Shown: in pieces, positions 35,449 through 45,504 of the stretch | Layout of the letters: every line of letters starts with the position of its first letter | How positions within the stretch are numbered: position 1 is the first letter of the stretch | From: Stachybotrys elegans | Taxonomy: Eukaryota > Ascomycota > Sordariomycetes > Hypocreales > Stachybotryaceae | Length of the DNA: 64,000 nucleotides | Assembly (NCBI GenBank): GCA_020746835.1 | Contig: JAGPNK010000005.1 | Span: forward strand, 248,001-312,000 | Direction: 5' to 3' | Notes under the pieces: generated by a model | What the model was told of the DNA's origin: nothing | The model's input: only the letters and a program-made list of their open reading frames with translations | Database searches by the model: none | Position numbers and translations under genes: made by a program

Positions 35449-36040
35449 CTCCTGAACCGGGTCCGAAATGGGGGAACACCCCACGGGGGAACCAGCAAAC
35501 CGAACTTCGGGACCCGGGGGGGAAAGACATTCAGGCCAACAGAGTCATGTGTCTAGGCTAGCCAGTGGGAACGTTGACAATTGCAACGGCCTGAGCGAAA
35601 GCTGGGCCTAGACTCCCCGCAGATGGCTGGTTCCAGGGGAAGCTCAGACCCAGACCCGTTGGCAAGGCGTGCGTGTACTAGGATGGATGTGGATGTCCAA
35701 CACGTCCGAGGCATGGCATCCATGCTGCCTCGTGTGTTTTGCATAGCCAAGAGCTGACCGGCCAGAGCAAAAGCAGTGAAGAGTCTTGTAGCCTGTCGGG
35801 ATGGATGAAGAGCATCGCGGAGAGAGGTTCAAGTCTTCAAATTATTGACCGAATCTAGCAAACAGAAATGAGGAAGAAAGATAGGCATCGCGTTTTCACA
35901 CTGCCTCTTGTTCCCCGGTTCCGGGTTGCGTCACCGACCGAGACTGAAGCAGGCTAATTGGGTCATTATTAATGTCCTGCAAAGCAAGAAATCAGAAGCT
36001 GGAGAATCTCACCGGGTCCATGGAATAACAATGTATGGGG

Positions 36041-36085
36041 AGATGGGGTAGAACCAGAAAATATTGGGGGAGAGATGGGGTAGAA
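36041..36085. repeat. Two direct copies of a 13-bp element, period 32
   Basis: The 13-bp sequence agatggggtagaa occurs at 36041-36053 and again at 36073-36085, both in G-rich surroundings. It could be a small slippage duplication. Confidence 0.6.
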
Positions 36086-36708
36086 TCCGGATCTTCTCCC
36101 CACCAGAACCATTCATTCAGCTACTTCCCCACAGATGAAGCACCGCAGACGAAGCATCGCTTCCGAGATGGCCATTATGCACAGGCCGTCTTTCGCCAGG
36201 AACCTCCAGGGCCAGCCTGTCATCTTGAACGATGACCTGCCACGAGATCCAGCTTGTCTCCCAGCTCTGTAGACCTTTCAGTCAGCCCTGGGAATCTGAT
36301 CCGATCCAAAAGCTGGAGGCTTGGGACTAGTCCTTGGCTAGGCACAACTTGTTTAGGGGGAGATGCTTCCCCACAGCCCCGGAGATCCACCGAGGCGTGA
36401 CCTGTCAATGTGCGTTCCGAGATTTGGGGGCTTGGTTCCGAGATTGTGCCCGGAATCAGCTGGTTGGTGAGTCTGGGCTTGGCACCGGATAGACACCGAA
36501 GTTTTTGGGGTTTTCTGTCATTGGCCAAGGCGCACATGATCCCGAGGTTTAATGTCTTTGCGTCATGCATGATATTGAAAGCTCTACCAGATGATTCGGG
36601 ATCGTTACTCGGATTCTCGCTATTCCGTGATACAGTTGCTGGATATTTACACGCAGGAAGAATTCTTGGGAAAATAACCAAGTGATAGGCCTTCTCCAAA
36701 TCTCCAAA

Positions 36709-37827
36709 TCACTCCGTCCCCTGCATCTTGGCAAGCACCCTTCTATGGATCCCGAATTTCAGGTCCCAGAGGCTGTCGTGATCCGAACCAGGCACCACCT
36801 CCGTCCGTAGCTCAATATCCTGCGACACGCGCTCGAAGCACGCCTTTAGCCAGTTGGTGCCCTTCTTGCCAAAGTCTCCCACCAGGAAATCCTTTTCCGC
36901 AAAGAAAATGTCTACCGCGAGCCGCTTGCCGCCGGCCTGCAGAGCAGCCACCAGCCGCGGGAGCAGCGTGTCGTAGTCGCCCCAGTCGCTCCAGCCCTCG
37001 GTGCCCTCGACTTTGTGCATGAGCACGACGACGTCGTCCGACATGCCGTGGACGCCCTCTCTAAAGGCCTTCTCCATTACCTTGGGGAGCAAGCTGGCCT
37101 CGAGCTTGGACGACTCGTCATCCTCGGAAGCCTCGCCGGCCGGAGCCGCCCCGAAACCGGACAGCATCTGGCTCGCGCCGAGAGACCACCCCGTGATGGG
37201 GCTACAATGGGGTTGACGGTGGTCTGGATGAAACTCGCCAGCTTATCGACGGTGCCTAAGGCGGCGGCGGGCAGCCTGCTCGCGATGGCCATGGGCAGGG
37301 CATCCGTGTGGGAAGGGTGAATCCACGGCGCCCCGATGGCGAGGTACGGCCTGTCCGGGCAGAGGATCTCGGGATGATGCAGGAGCAGGTCCAGCGCGTA
37401 GACGGTGCCGGCGCTCTGGCAAGCAACCGAGACATGGCGAATCTCCAATCGCTGCAGCAGCGCCACGACAATCTCTTTTTCTCATCAGCACAACACACCA
37501 TAATATACATACCACGGATGCGATCTTACCACGCGTAGCCTCGAGCCGCTGCTTGATATCCACGGCGTCGGTGCCACCAAAGCCCGGCCGGTCAATCATG
37601 AGCATGCGGACCTTGTGCTGCTTGGCCAAGCCATCCTTGAAGACGTGAATCCACCGCGTGCCGAAAAGGGGGCCCATGAAGAGCAGCACGCGCTGGTCGC
37701 CGGACGCCTCGTCGCCGTGGCCAAAGTCTGCATACTTGACGCGGCACGTCTCGAGGCCTGCAACGTTCTGGAGCTGTATCTCGCGGCTGAAGCGCGCATC
37801 TGCGAGGACGGATGGCAAGTCATCCAT
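36709..37827 (-). CDS. Alpha/beta-hydrolase-fold protein, frame break or very short intron
   Basis: Exon 1 (37513-37827) contains LLFMGPLFGTRW and RMLMIDRPGFGGT, the strand order of the fold. Intron 37473-37512 is only 40 nt. The nucleophile elbow is VACQSAGTVYALDLL (S in place of the usual GxSxG context, near residue 121), and the likely catalytic His is in VVPGSDHDSLWDL near the end. After QTTVNPIVAP the frame changes. Either a 38-nt intron (37168-37205) is removed, giving 346 residues, or one more base in the GGGG run at 37198-37201 restores PITGWSLGASQML and gives 359. I favour the second because the kept segment looks like real protein. The enzyme is probably a cytosolic esterase or lipase of unknown substrate. 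Confidence 0.75.
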
Positions 37828-38313
37828 GTTGTCTTGGCTGATGGAAAGATTCCCCGCTCCTCTCGTCGATATTTACTGTCACGGCTTCGACGGCATGTTG
37901 AAGGATGCAAGCGACCCGCCAAACAGGCCACGCCGTCTGTGTTGTAAGCATCTAACCTTATGTGGCATCTTCCGGCTGCTTCTTAAACCTTGGTGATTAT
38001 TGCCTGTTATTTTTCTTCAGCTTGAAATTGTTTGGCAGGCAAATAATGTACACACAGCGGCCATTAAAGACATGTAAATACGGGCCTAACCATGCCTGTC
38101 TGCTAGTTTGGTTCCTTCACTGCCACTGTCCACTGTTTCTTGGCCGCCAAGGCTGACAGTAGCTTACATGTGACCCGAACAACCATTGACTCAGCCACCC
38201 AACGCCTCCAGCTCTCTTTACCGTCGGGTTGCAAAGACAAACTCTACTCCATACTCTTCGGGCAATCATACTTCAGAGAACCTTACTGTCATTTTTCATC
38301 ATCATCTTCCGCC
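37828..38313. other. Divergent intergenic region, 486 bp
   Basis: Promoters of the hydrolase (minus) and the PPxY protein (plus). The frame of the latter is open upstream to 38140 but has no conserved residues there. Confidence 0.45.
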
Positions 38314-39165
38314 ATGTCCAAGGACAACGTCGACGAGGCGTTTGATCTTCCGCCGCCATACTCCAACTTGGATCCAGCCAGCGTCCCTCCGCAGCCATCG
38401 CCCTCCATCTTCTCCTCGCACCTCGCCAGTCTCCGCGCAAGCATCCTCGCAGATGAGATCGCACGAGCCTCCGCCCGCGATGAGCGCGACAACCAGCTCC
38501 TCGCCCTCCTCCTCCCCCATGTCGAGCACATCCTCTCGTCCATCTCTGCCATGAGCCCGGCGCCCTCCCTCGCCGAGGCAATTATCATCCCAGAAGATGC
38601 CGCAGACGAGGCCTGGAAGCTGAGCGACGAGGGCATAGAGCGCCCAGGAGCTGTCGGCCCAGGCATCCGCTCTCCCGGCAACGCCGTCGTCACGCGTGTC
38701 GTCAGGGTAAGGACGCAGGCCAAAAAGGACGGCAGCAGTGATCGCTACGAACCGCCCCGCGAGACCTCGGACTGGGCATGGACAGGCAGTTCTGGCGACG
38801 ACGTATCCCTCTCCCCAACAGCATGGTGGACCGACGAGGCACTGGCACGACGCCTCGCCCGCAGTCTACAGCCCAAGAATCCCATCTCAGAGACTGCACC
38901 ACGGCCGCCCCCGCAGCAGAGCAAGCCCGAAAAATCGAGCCGTTGGAAGTTGTTTGGTGGCAGCAAGCCCAGCTCCTCCTCATCCTCAGCTGCTCCGGAT
39001 CCGCGCCCGCAGTGGGACAACGAGGTGGCCATGACGGTCAAGGCCGAGGAGGTGACGTTTAGAAAGGAGAATGATTTTGGTATCTGGGAGAGCAAGACAG
39101 GCTGGGGACTTGTTATGCGAGTACGTCTCCTGCGATTGGAAAAATCAACATGGTTGTTTGTGTGA
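38314..39165 (+). CDS. Conserved fungal protein of unknown function with a PPxY motif
   Basis: A single exon of 283 residues begins at the ATG at 38314. The N-terminus carries FDLPPPYSNLDP, an exact PPxY motif of the kind bound by WW domains of Rsp5/Nedd4 ubiquitin ligases. A helical stretch follows (SHLASLRASILADEIARASARDERDNQLLALLLPHVEHIL), then a proline- and serine-rich linker and a compact C-terminal end with EVTFRKENDFGIWESKTGWGLVMRVR. No catalytic domain or signal peptide is recognised. The codon use matches its neighbours. The gene could encode a trafficking adaptor or ubiquitin-pathway partner, but this is only an inference from the motif. Confidence 0.78.
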   Translation: MSKDNVDEAFDLPPPYSNLDPASVPPQPSPSIFSSHLASLRASILADEIARASARDERDNQLLALLLPHVEHILSSISAMSPAPSLAEAIIIPEDAADEAWKLSDEGIERPGAVGPGIRSPGNAVVTRVVRVRTQAKKDGSSDRYEPPRETSDWAWTGSSGDDVSLSPTAWWTDEALARRLARSLQPKNPISETAPRPPPQQSKPEKSSRWKLFGGSKPSSSSSSAAPDPRPQWDNEVAMTVKAEEVTFRKENDFGIWESKTGWGLVMRVRLLRLEKSTWLFV

Positions 39166-39278
39166 TACAACGAGCGTGTAAATTATCAAGGATTTCAAAA
39201 GAAACTACCCCCAACATTCTGCCCTTGAAGTAGGCCCCCAAAACACACCACCTTCCATGGAAAAATATAAAAAGCTCT

Positions 39279-40319
39279 TCACCTCTTTGTGTAAATTCCC
39301 GTCGTCACCGCGTGGTAGCCCTTCCTTCCCACCGCTGCCGTAACCTTGCTCCGCCACTCCTCGCCCTTGGCCAGGCACGCAACCGTGTTGTGAATCGTGT
39401 ACTTGGGCTTCCACCCGAGCTCCTCGATAGCCTTGCTCGAGTCGTAGACGCGGTCTATGCGCTTGAGGTGCTTCCATCCTTTGGTCTGGAGTACCGCGTC
39501 GATCCCTGGAACTACACGACCGAATACCTCGGCCGGGTTCTGGTCCAGCATGGCCAGCGTGTCCGGGTCGTTTTCGAAGGGGGGAGGTGCGCTGATGATG
39601 TACCGTCCCCAGCGGATATCTCTCGCCTTGGCCATGGCGCATATCGTGGCGCTCACGATATCCTCCAGGTCGCAGCGCCGGTAGGCCATTTCCAGGATCT
39701 TGAGGTTCTCCTCGTTCATAGCCATGCGCCTCTCATCGTCGTCATCCTCCTCCGGGAAGAATCGGCTCGAGCGGAGGACAAGAACGGGGATCCCCAGCTG
39801 CTTATGCGCAAGGAAGCAGATGTCCTCGGCCGCGACTTTGGTCACACCATAGATGTTCTTGGGCTTGGGCACCACCGTCTCGTCGATCCACACCGCCGGC
39901 TTTCCGGGCGCCGGGCTGAGCGCCGCGCCAAAGGTGCTCGTCGTGCTAAAGAAGATGAAGCTCTCGAGCTTGGATCCGATGTTCGTCGCGGCGGCCTGCA
40001 GGAGCACCAGCGTGCCGGTGATGTTGGTGTCGATGAAATCCTGCTCCGTGTGGCTGCATACATGGGGCTTGTGCAGCGTCGCCGTGTGAATGACGTGCTT
40101 GATGGGGTGCGTCTTGAAAATTGACGTGACTAGGCTCATGTCACTGATAGACCCTGTGTGATGCGTCGTCGGGGACGGTAGGATATCGAGGCCCAGAGGC
40201 TTGAAGCCGTACGTGGGCAGGAGGAGCATCAGGGCGTGGCCCAAGTGGCCAGAGGAGCCGGTAACTAGAACATCGAAGAATGCCATTGTTGGATTAATCG
40301 AATTGTTGTTGTCTGCCAT
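39279..40319 (-). CDS. NAD-dependent epimerase/dehydratase (extended SDR)
   Basis: A single exon encodes 346 residues. The Rossmann glycine motif is VTGSSGHLG near residue 19, the Asp for NAD 2'-OH contact is in PLGLDIL, and the YxxxK pair is YGVTK (Tyr near 156). The conserved FFSTTSTFG provides the active-site Ser/Thr. The C-terminal half has RIDRVYDSSKAIEELGWKPKYT, the substrate-domain ending of nucleotide-sugar epimerases. It probably acts on a UDP- or similar sugar in the cytosol. Substrate and exact reaction cannot be told. An internal Met (residue 12, MAFFDVLV) is an alternative start that still keeps the whole domain. Confidence 0.9.
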   Translation of the reverse strand: MADNNNSINPTMAFFDVLVTGSSGHLGHALMLLLPTYGFKPLGLDILPSPTTHHTGSISDMSLVTSIFKTHPIKHVIHTATLHKPHVCSHTEQDFIDTNITGTLVLLQAAATNIGSKLESFIFFSTTSTFGAALSPAPGKPAVWIDETVVPKPKNIYGVTKVAAEDICFLAHKQLGIPVLVLRSSRFFPEEDDDDERRMAMNEENLKILEMAYRRCDLEDIVSATICAMAKARDIRWGRYIISAPPPFENDPDTLAMLDQNPAEVFGRVVPGIDAVLQTKGWKHLKRIDRVYDSSKAIEELGWKPKYTIHNTVACLAKGEEWRSKVTAAVGRKGYHAVTTGIYTKR

Positions 40320-41481
40320 GACGAAATGGTCTTGGGGTGCGGTCCCGATGAGGATTTAAGGTCCTGGGTCGGCTATTCAACCGTCGGCAAATGACTCATA
40401 AGCCGCCATCTCCAGTCCCCATGATTCTGTGAATACCACCCCCACGGTGATGATTAGTATCGTCCGAGACAACCTCGGATAGTTTCTAATTGACAATACG
40501 TGGACATGGTTTTCGTGCATAGACAATATTTCTGAGACGACCTACTTATCAGTGTCCGCACAAGCGTGTTTGACTGGGCCCTTGAGTTACCACACCGTCT
40601 TCTATGGTTCTTATGAGATGTGAGCTATTTAAAATGAGGTTCACAGTCGATACTAATATCACCGTGGCACAGAACAGTCAGTCACCGTTAACGTTACCCT
40701 GAAACAACAAGAGTTGAAGAGGAAATGCAAGATGTTTCCAATGTTGTCTCAACATTTGCCCGAACAGTCCCGGCTTTTCGCGGCATAAATGATTCTCTTA
40801 CTTACATCTGTCCGTCATCCAGAGCTTATCCATCACACGCGATATTAATGGATGGTTGGTGATACCAATCCCGAATGTGTCAACGCCCATCGCGTATCAC
40901 GTCACCACATTATTAAAAAAATCCTCATATCTCCGGTTTGGGACATCCCTCCTGCTGACAGCTGCGCTTAATCAAACACGTTGGAATAGGCAGGGTTACA
41001 TCGCTGCGGCTTCGCATCCCCCTATTGGACCTTCGTAAGGGTCCAGCTCGAAAGCGAAGGTGTTTCGGCACCGAGCCTTGCATCATCTTCCCGTCCATAT
41101 GCTGAGCCCCTGCACATTTCCCTCAGACAGCCCTGTGTCAAATCCTTTGGACATGGATCTGACCTGACGTAGATGGGCGACTCGCCCAAACAATAAGAAA
41201 TGGCAAGGCTGTCTTACACGTAAAGGAACAGGATTGGCCCTGACCGAGGCCATCTCCACACACAGTGCATGCATGAAACCCTTGAATAGCTGGATACAGC
41301 CTCATACACAAAGGAGCCCATGCGCAAGGCTCCCTCCAAAACAAAAGGAAAACCCGGATCGGACTTTCAACATGTTTCTTATCAAGTCTCAGACAACCTT
41401 AAAGACCCTGCATTTTCTCTACTTCCTCTCCTGTCTTTCCTCACCGTCCACAGTACCAACAAAGACACAATATCCGACAAG
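40320..41481. other. Divergent intergenic region, 1.2 kb
   Basis: Promoters of the epimerase (minus) and the membrane protein (plus). It is relatively AT-rich in the middle (40450-40950). No gene, RNA or repeat is recognised. Confidence 0.45.
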
Positions 41482-42921
41482 ATGGTACGCACGGCGTACA
41501 ACGAGCTGGGGCAAGCTGAAGATGCCCCGGCCCCATCACATCCAACCTGCACCATGCGTCTCAAAGGCATCGCAAAATTTTCCAAGCGGCACCCGATGGT
41601 TCGTTGGGTTGCCTGGGCTCTGTTTGCCCTATCTGCCGCCATGCAGGTCCTTCTCATTGTCTACGGCGTCATCCTCATTGCCAAGCGAGATGCCCTGCCC
41701 GAGCCCGAACACTTCGACTTGTACAAGAACACCCGGCTGGAGGACTGCATGACGAGTCCGCCGTCTCAGGCCAACTGTTCCTTCGTGGAGGAGTGGTCGC
41801 GGCCGCAGCCTGGCCCGGGGCAAACATTTCATTGGGTTGCAAGGGCACCGTCGGGTGTCAGAGGCTGGTGTGACTTTGCGAGCTGCTTCCAGGGCTGGAA
41901 GATTATACCGTCCCTCCCCCGCGATAGTGCCTTCACTCTGACACCCTTTTCCATCTGGTTCCAGCTCAACATTACCGCCATCAACGTCCTCTGGAACGTT
42001 TGCCAAAGCATGTCACCGATCAAAAAGTGCAAAGGTCCTCGAGCCGTCGATTGGGGGTTCGCCGTCTTTTCTCTCGCCTCGGTCATCTTCTGGGCCGTCC
42101 AGCTATCGTCGCTCATACGAAACCCTCGAGTGGCCACCCCCATCTCCTTGGTTGCTTGGATCACCACATGGAACCTGTCCATTAGCATGGGCTTTCACCC
42201 ATGGTCATGCTGGAGTGTCTTGCGTGACTACCGTGTAAAACGAGCCGTGTCGGGGTTCCTTGGAATCCTCACGCTCCTACAGTGGTGTGGCACCATATAC
42301 GGGCTTCGCATTCATTGGGACTTTTACCATTTCGATGCACGGATGACGGGACGCGCAGCTGAGCGGTACAGCATCGATAAATATCGCTGCAGTGAGTCGC
42401 AACTGGCCTCCGCTCCTGGACGCACATCCTGTTCGGCCGAAGCCATTTGCTCCAAAAATGGGCTCTTCGATAGCCCGGATTTTGTGGTCAATCAGGCCAG
42501 CACCGTCACTATTTTTCTATACACAGGTATTGTCTTTTATGCAGTCGTTGTGTATGCAGCCATGATGATTCTTTCCGCTTTTCAGGAAACTGTATCGCGG
42601 TGGTTTCAGGATACACAGGAAAGGCTGGCAGAGAAGGGATGGCTTCCGGAGTCGGGCTACATGAGCCATTGGGTTGCTGCAGGCCATCTTGGCCTGAATG
42701 GCGGGCTCTCAATAGTTTCTCTCGCTTACGGGCTGGTGATGCTCGCAACGAGAAACCTGAATTGGAACTTTGGTAATCTTGAAGTGGGTGGCATGGGAAC
42801 GATAACAGTCGACGGCAACTGTACCGCGATGCACGTTGGAATGAGCCCGGAGTGGTACTATATCGATGTTGAGGAGTATGGCCAATGGCGACGTTTTGCT
42901 CAAATGTTGTTGAATGCGTGA
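41482..42921 (+). CDS. Multi-spanning membrane protein of unknown function
   Basis: A single exon gives 479 residues from the ATG at 41482 (the frame is open upstream to 41320, but that part looks like UTR). At least six hydrophobic segments are visible: near residues 38-62, 150-170, 182-205, 212-235, 245-265, 345-370 and 405-430. A long extracellular-type loop with cysteines and N-glycosylation sequons (ANCSF, NITA) lies between helices 1 and 2 and a second cysteine-rich loop (YRCSES...SCSAEAICS) before the sixth. A WNxSxxxGFHPWSCWSVLRDY pattern is notable. I do not recognise the family. It is likely a plasma-membrane protein kept in related fungi. Confidence 0.75.
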   Translation: MVRTAYNELGQAEDAPAPSHPTCTMRLKGIAKFSKRHPMVRWVAWALFALSAAMQVLLIVYGVILIAKRDALPEPEHFDLYKNTRLEDCMTSPPSQANCSFVEEWSRPQPGPGQTFHWVARAPSGVRGWCDFASCFQGWKIIPSLPRDSAFTLTPFSIWFQLNITAINVLWNVCQSMSPIKKCKGPRAVDWGFAVFSLASVIFWAVQLSSLIRNPRVATPISLVAWITTWNLSISMGFHPWSCWSVLRDYRVKRAVSGFLGILTLLQWCGTIYGLRIHWDFYHFDARMTGRAAERYSIDKYRCSESQLASAPGRTSCSAEAICSKNGLFDSPDFVVNQASTVTIFLYTGIVFYAVVVYAAMMILSAFQETVSRWFQDTQERLAEKGWLPESGYMSHWVAAGHLGLNGGLSIVSLAYGLVMLATRNLNWNFGNLEVGGMGTITVDGNCTAMHVGMSPEWYYIDVEEYGQWRRFAQMLLNA

Positions 42922-43023
42922 TGGCAAGGAGTATTGGTCTGGCCATAGGTGGATGTATCTTTCAAGCCAGCGTGTATTTATTCGAATAGTTTTCGCAGCA
43001 CACTTGTTATCCAAACACGAACT

Positions 43024-44181
43024 TCAACCCTCGGTGCTCATCTGCATCTCGGCCCACCAGCGCTTGATGCCATCAACATCGCACCATCCAAGCTCGAACG
43101 GGTCCTGGAACCACCATTTGCCGTACTGCGCATCACTAGCATACTTTTTGAGACTTCCGCCGTCGTAGGGGTGATTCTTAACACCAACCAGTAGCACCGA
43201 GCTACCGACTGCTGGTTGGAAACCCTCTGGGTCTAGAAAGATAGACAACGAGACCCGTTTCGCGGTGGACGGGTCGGTGATGCGGGCCTTTCGCTGCTTG
43301 TATGGTGGGAAAGGGGATGGCTCGACGGGATATAGCTCGGCGATGATGGCGAGAACGTTGACTGACCAGTTCTGTCGGTACGGGAGGTAGGGGATGGAGT
43401 GTAACGTTGTGAGCTTGAGCGGAACGTGGGGATCGTGCCAATCCTTGGGAAGCGCAATGGGCTGGTCGATATGACGTTTTGACGATGACAAGGAGGACGA
43501 GGCCGCTGCTTTGGCGTTTGAAACCGGCCGGGATGCAGACTGCGGTCGCTTGGGAGGGACGGTAAAGGCCTCGAAATCCTCAAAAGCGTCGTCCCCGTCC
43601 TCTGGTTCTTGCGGCTTCGTTTTTCGTTGAGCTTGTCGTACAGAGGGCTCGGCCGGCGTTTGTACGATGTCTTGCTCAAATGTGACTTGTTTCCGCCGTG
43701 TGTCCGGCCGACGTGTATCCTCTAAAACGAGCTGTTGTGTGACATGTTGGGCTTGCCACATCTCCCGGTAGGAATCGTTCCAACCAATCGTGACAAGATC
43801 ATTGACTACGGCGTACACCATGTCCTGTCTACTGTTGTCTTCGCCATCGTCCGGTGTGGCCTTTTCCCATTTGAGCTGGAGGCTCTCGATCCTCACGTAG
43901 CAACCAACAAATACCTCGCCCGCCTCGACGAAGCGCTGGAGCGACGCGGCGAGCAGCGCCTGGACGCAGAGCTCGCCATCCCCCAGGAGAAGCCTCGAGA
44001 TTTGCCATCGTCCGTTTCGGGAAATCGGGAAGAGGTCGACGCCTTCGACTAGGAATACGGAGCCAGAGGGGCAGTGGCCGGTTCGGAGGATATCGCGAAT
44101 CACAGGAACCAAGACGAATGGCTCGTGATCGGGGGCGACGGTTACGGCGGCAGGGTCGAGAACGACGGCTTCGCTCGGCAT
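43024..44181 (-). CDS. Two-OB-fold protein, RPA70-like
   Basis: A single exon encodes 385 residues. The N-terminal part (residues 25-105) has the order of strands seen in the RPA70 N-terminal OB fold: a VEGVDLFPI block, then RWQISRLLLGDGELCVQALL and RFVEAGEVFVGCYVRIESL. A charged, disordered middle (about 165-245) contains DDAFEDFEAF. The C-terminal part (from about 255) starts TTLHSIPYLPYRQNWSVNVLAI and includes KRVSLSIFLDPEGFQPAVGSSVLLV, like an RPA DNA-binding OB domain. It lacks the zinc-finger OB of true RPA70. It may bind single-stranded DNA or a repair partner in the nucleus. It is divergent from the HAL2-like gene, 246 bp apart. The RPA resemblance is my pattern judgement. Confidence 0.72.
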   Translation of the reverse strand: MPSEAVVLDPAAVTVAPDHEPFVLVPVIRDILRTGHCPSGSVFLVEGVDLFPISRNGRWQISRLLLGDGELCVQALLAASLQRFVEAGEVFVGCYVRIESLQLKWEKATPDDGEDNSRQDMVYAVVNDLVTIGWNDSYREMWQAQHVTQQLVLEDTRRPDTRRKQVTFEQDIVQTPAEPSVRQAQRKTKPQEPEDGDDAFEDFEAFTVPPKRPQSASRPVSNAKAAASSSLSSSKRHIDQPIALPKDWHDPHVPLKLTTLHSIPYLPYRQNWSVNVLAIIAELYPVEPSPFPPYKQRKARITDPSTAKRVSLSIFLDPEGFQPAVGSSVLLVGVKNHPYDGGSLKKYASDAQYGKWWFQDPFELGWCDVDGIKRWWAEMQMSTEG

Positions 44182-44427
44182 CTGGTCGATGGCATGGTGC
44201 GAGCGAGCAATGGCGCGTTTGATGCTGCTGGCGGCAATGACGCGATGCGTACGGAGGAATTACCGAAGTGATGTTTCGGGTGACGGAGTTCCAGAGGGTG
44301 CGGATACAGTAGGACGAAACAGTGGCTCAGAACCCACCCCACCATGCATTTATCGGAATCGAGGGGCAATCGGGGCCACCAATTTACGCTCATTGCATCA
44401 CCAAAAAATTACCTGCACACCCTCGCC

Positions 44428-45504
44428 ATGGAAAGTCCCTACGCAAAGGAGCTCGGCATTGCATTTGGCGCCGTTCAAAATGCCGCAAAGCTGAGTCGGT
44501 CCGTCATTGCCTCCAAGGACAAGGGCGTCGTGGAAAAGGAAGACCACAGCCCCGTGACTGTCGCCGACTTTGCCATCCAGGCGCTCCTGACGGCGACGCT
44601 CAAGGATGCCTTTCCCGAGGATACATTTGTCGGCGAGGAGGATGCTTCTGCACTGAGATCCAACGCGGCGTTGCGGGAGAAGGTGTGGGAGCTGCTCGTC
44701 AGCCTTGCCGGCGATGACGAGGCGGCGGCATCATGCAAATTGCCTACGAGTCCTGATCACATGTGCGACTTGATCGACCAGTGCGGCGCCAGCACGCCCG
44801 GTTCTGGACGAGCCTGGGTGTTTGATCCCATCGACGGCACGCAGACGTATGTCAGGAGAGAACTGTACGCCATCAACTGCGCTCTCCTCCTCGACGGAAA
44901 GCAGGAGGTGGGCGTCGTCGGTGCTCCCAACACGTCAATCGATGCCACGGGGCCCATCGCTGACCGAGACGTTGATCCCACTGGAACGGGATGCATCGTA
45001 TTCGCCGTCAGAGGGCACGGCGCCTATGTCCGACCCTTGCCCGGCTCCATTGACCAAGTCCAGCCGCGCAAGCTGCCGCGCTGCGACACCACGTCCCTCC
45101 CGGACATCAAGTTCCTCACCTCGACAACGGTCGAGTCTGCGCTCGTTGGCGTGCACGATGCCGTAGCCGAACGCCTGGGGGCTGCGTTCCCCGGATGTGA
45201 CGTGCTGCCCTGGGTGCTGCGGTGGGCGGCGCTGGCGCTGGGCCTGTGCAACACGACCGTGTGGGTGTACAAGAAGCGCGACCGGTACGGCAAGGTGTGG
45301 GATCACGCGGGCGCGATGCTGCTGTTCGAGGAGACGGGCGGCAAGATCACCGACGTTCACGGCAAGGACATTGACTTGACGATTGGCAGGAAGATGAGCG
45401 GCAACTATGGGTTCGTCGCGGCTCCGCAACAGCTGCACGACCTGGTGCTCGAAACGGTACACCAGGTCCTGACGGACAAGGGGAGGGTCGACTTGTTGAT
45501 GTGA
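44428..45504 (+). CDS. MET22: 3'(2'),5'-bisphosphate nucleotidase (HAL2/MET22 type)
   Basis: A single exon encodes 358 residues from the ATG at 44428, placed where homologues start (MESPYAKELGIAFGAVQNAAKLS). The metal-dependent inositol-phosphatase signatures are GEED near residue 71, DPIDGTQTY near 132 and WDHAGAMLLFEE near 291. The enzyme hydrolyses 3'-phosphoadenosine 5'-phosphate to AMP, removing the by-product of sulfate assimilation, and is inhibited by sodium and lithium in yeast, so it links methionine synthesis to salt tolerance. It acts in the cytosol. The shared divergent promoter with the OB-fold gene (44182-44427) may give joint control. An in-frame ATG at 44344 exists but extends into the promoter. 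Confidence 0.95.
   Translation: MESPYAKELGIAFGAVQNAAKLSRSVIASKDKGVVEKEDHSPVTVADFAIQALLTATLKDAFPEDTFVGEEDASALRSNAALREKVWELLVSLAGDDEAAASCKLPTSPDHMCDLIDQCGASTPGSGRAWVFDPIDGTQTYVRRELYAINCALLLDGKQEVGVVGAPNTSIDATGPIADRDVDPTGTGCIVFAVRGHGAYVRPLPGSIDQVQPRKLPRCDTTSLPDIKFLTSTTVESALVGVHDAVAERLGAAFPGCDVLPWVLRWAALALGLCNTTVWVYKKRDRYGKVWDHAGAMLLFEETGGKITDVHGKDIDLTIGRKMSGNYGFVAAPQQLHDLVLETVHQVLTDKGRVDLLM

Larger units (their letters stand above)
35334..36708. other. Intergenic, 1.4 kb
   Basis: Promoter of the sugar transporter and 3' side of the hydrolase gene. It contains a 13-bp direct repeat (agatggggtagaa at 36041-36053 and 36073-36085). Short frames near 36220-36699 have no recognisable pattern. Confidence 0.45.
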
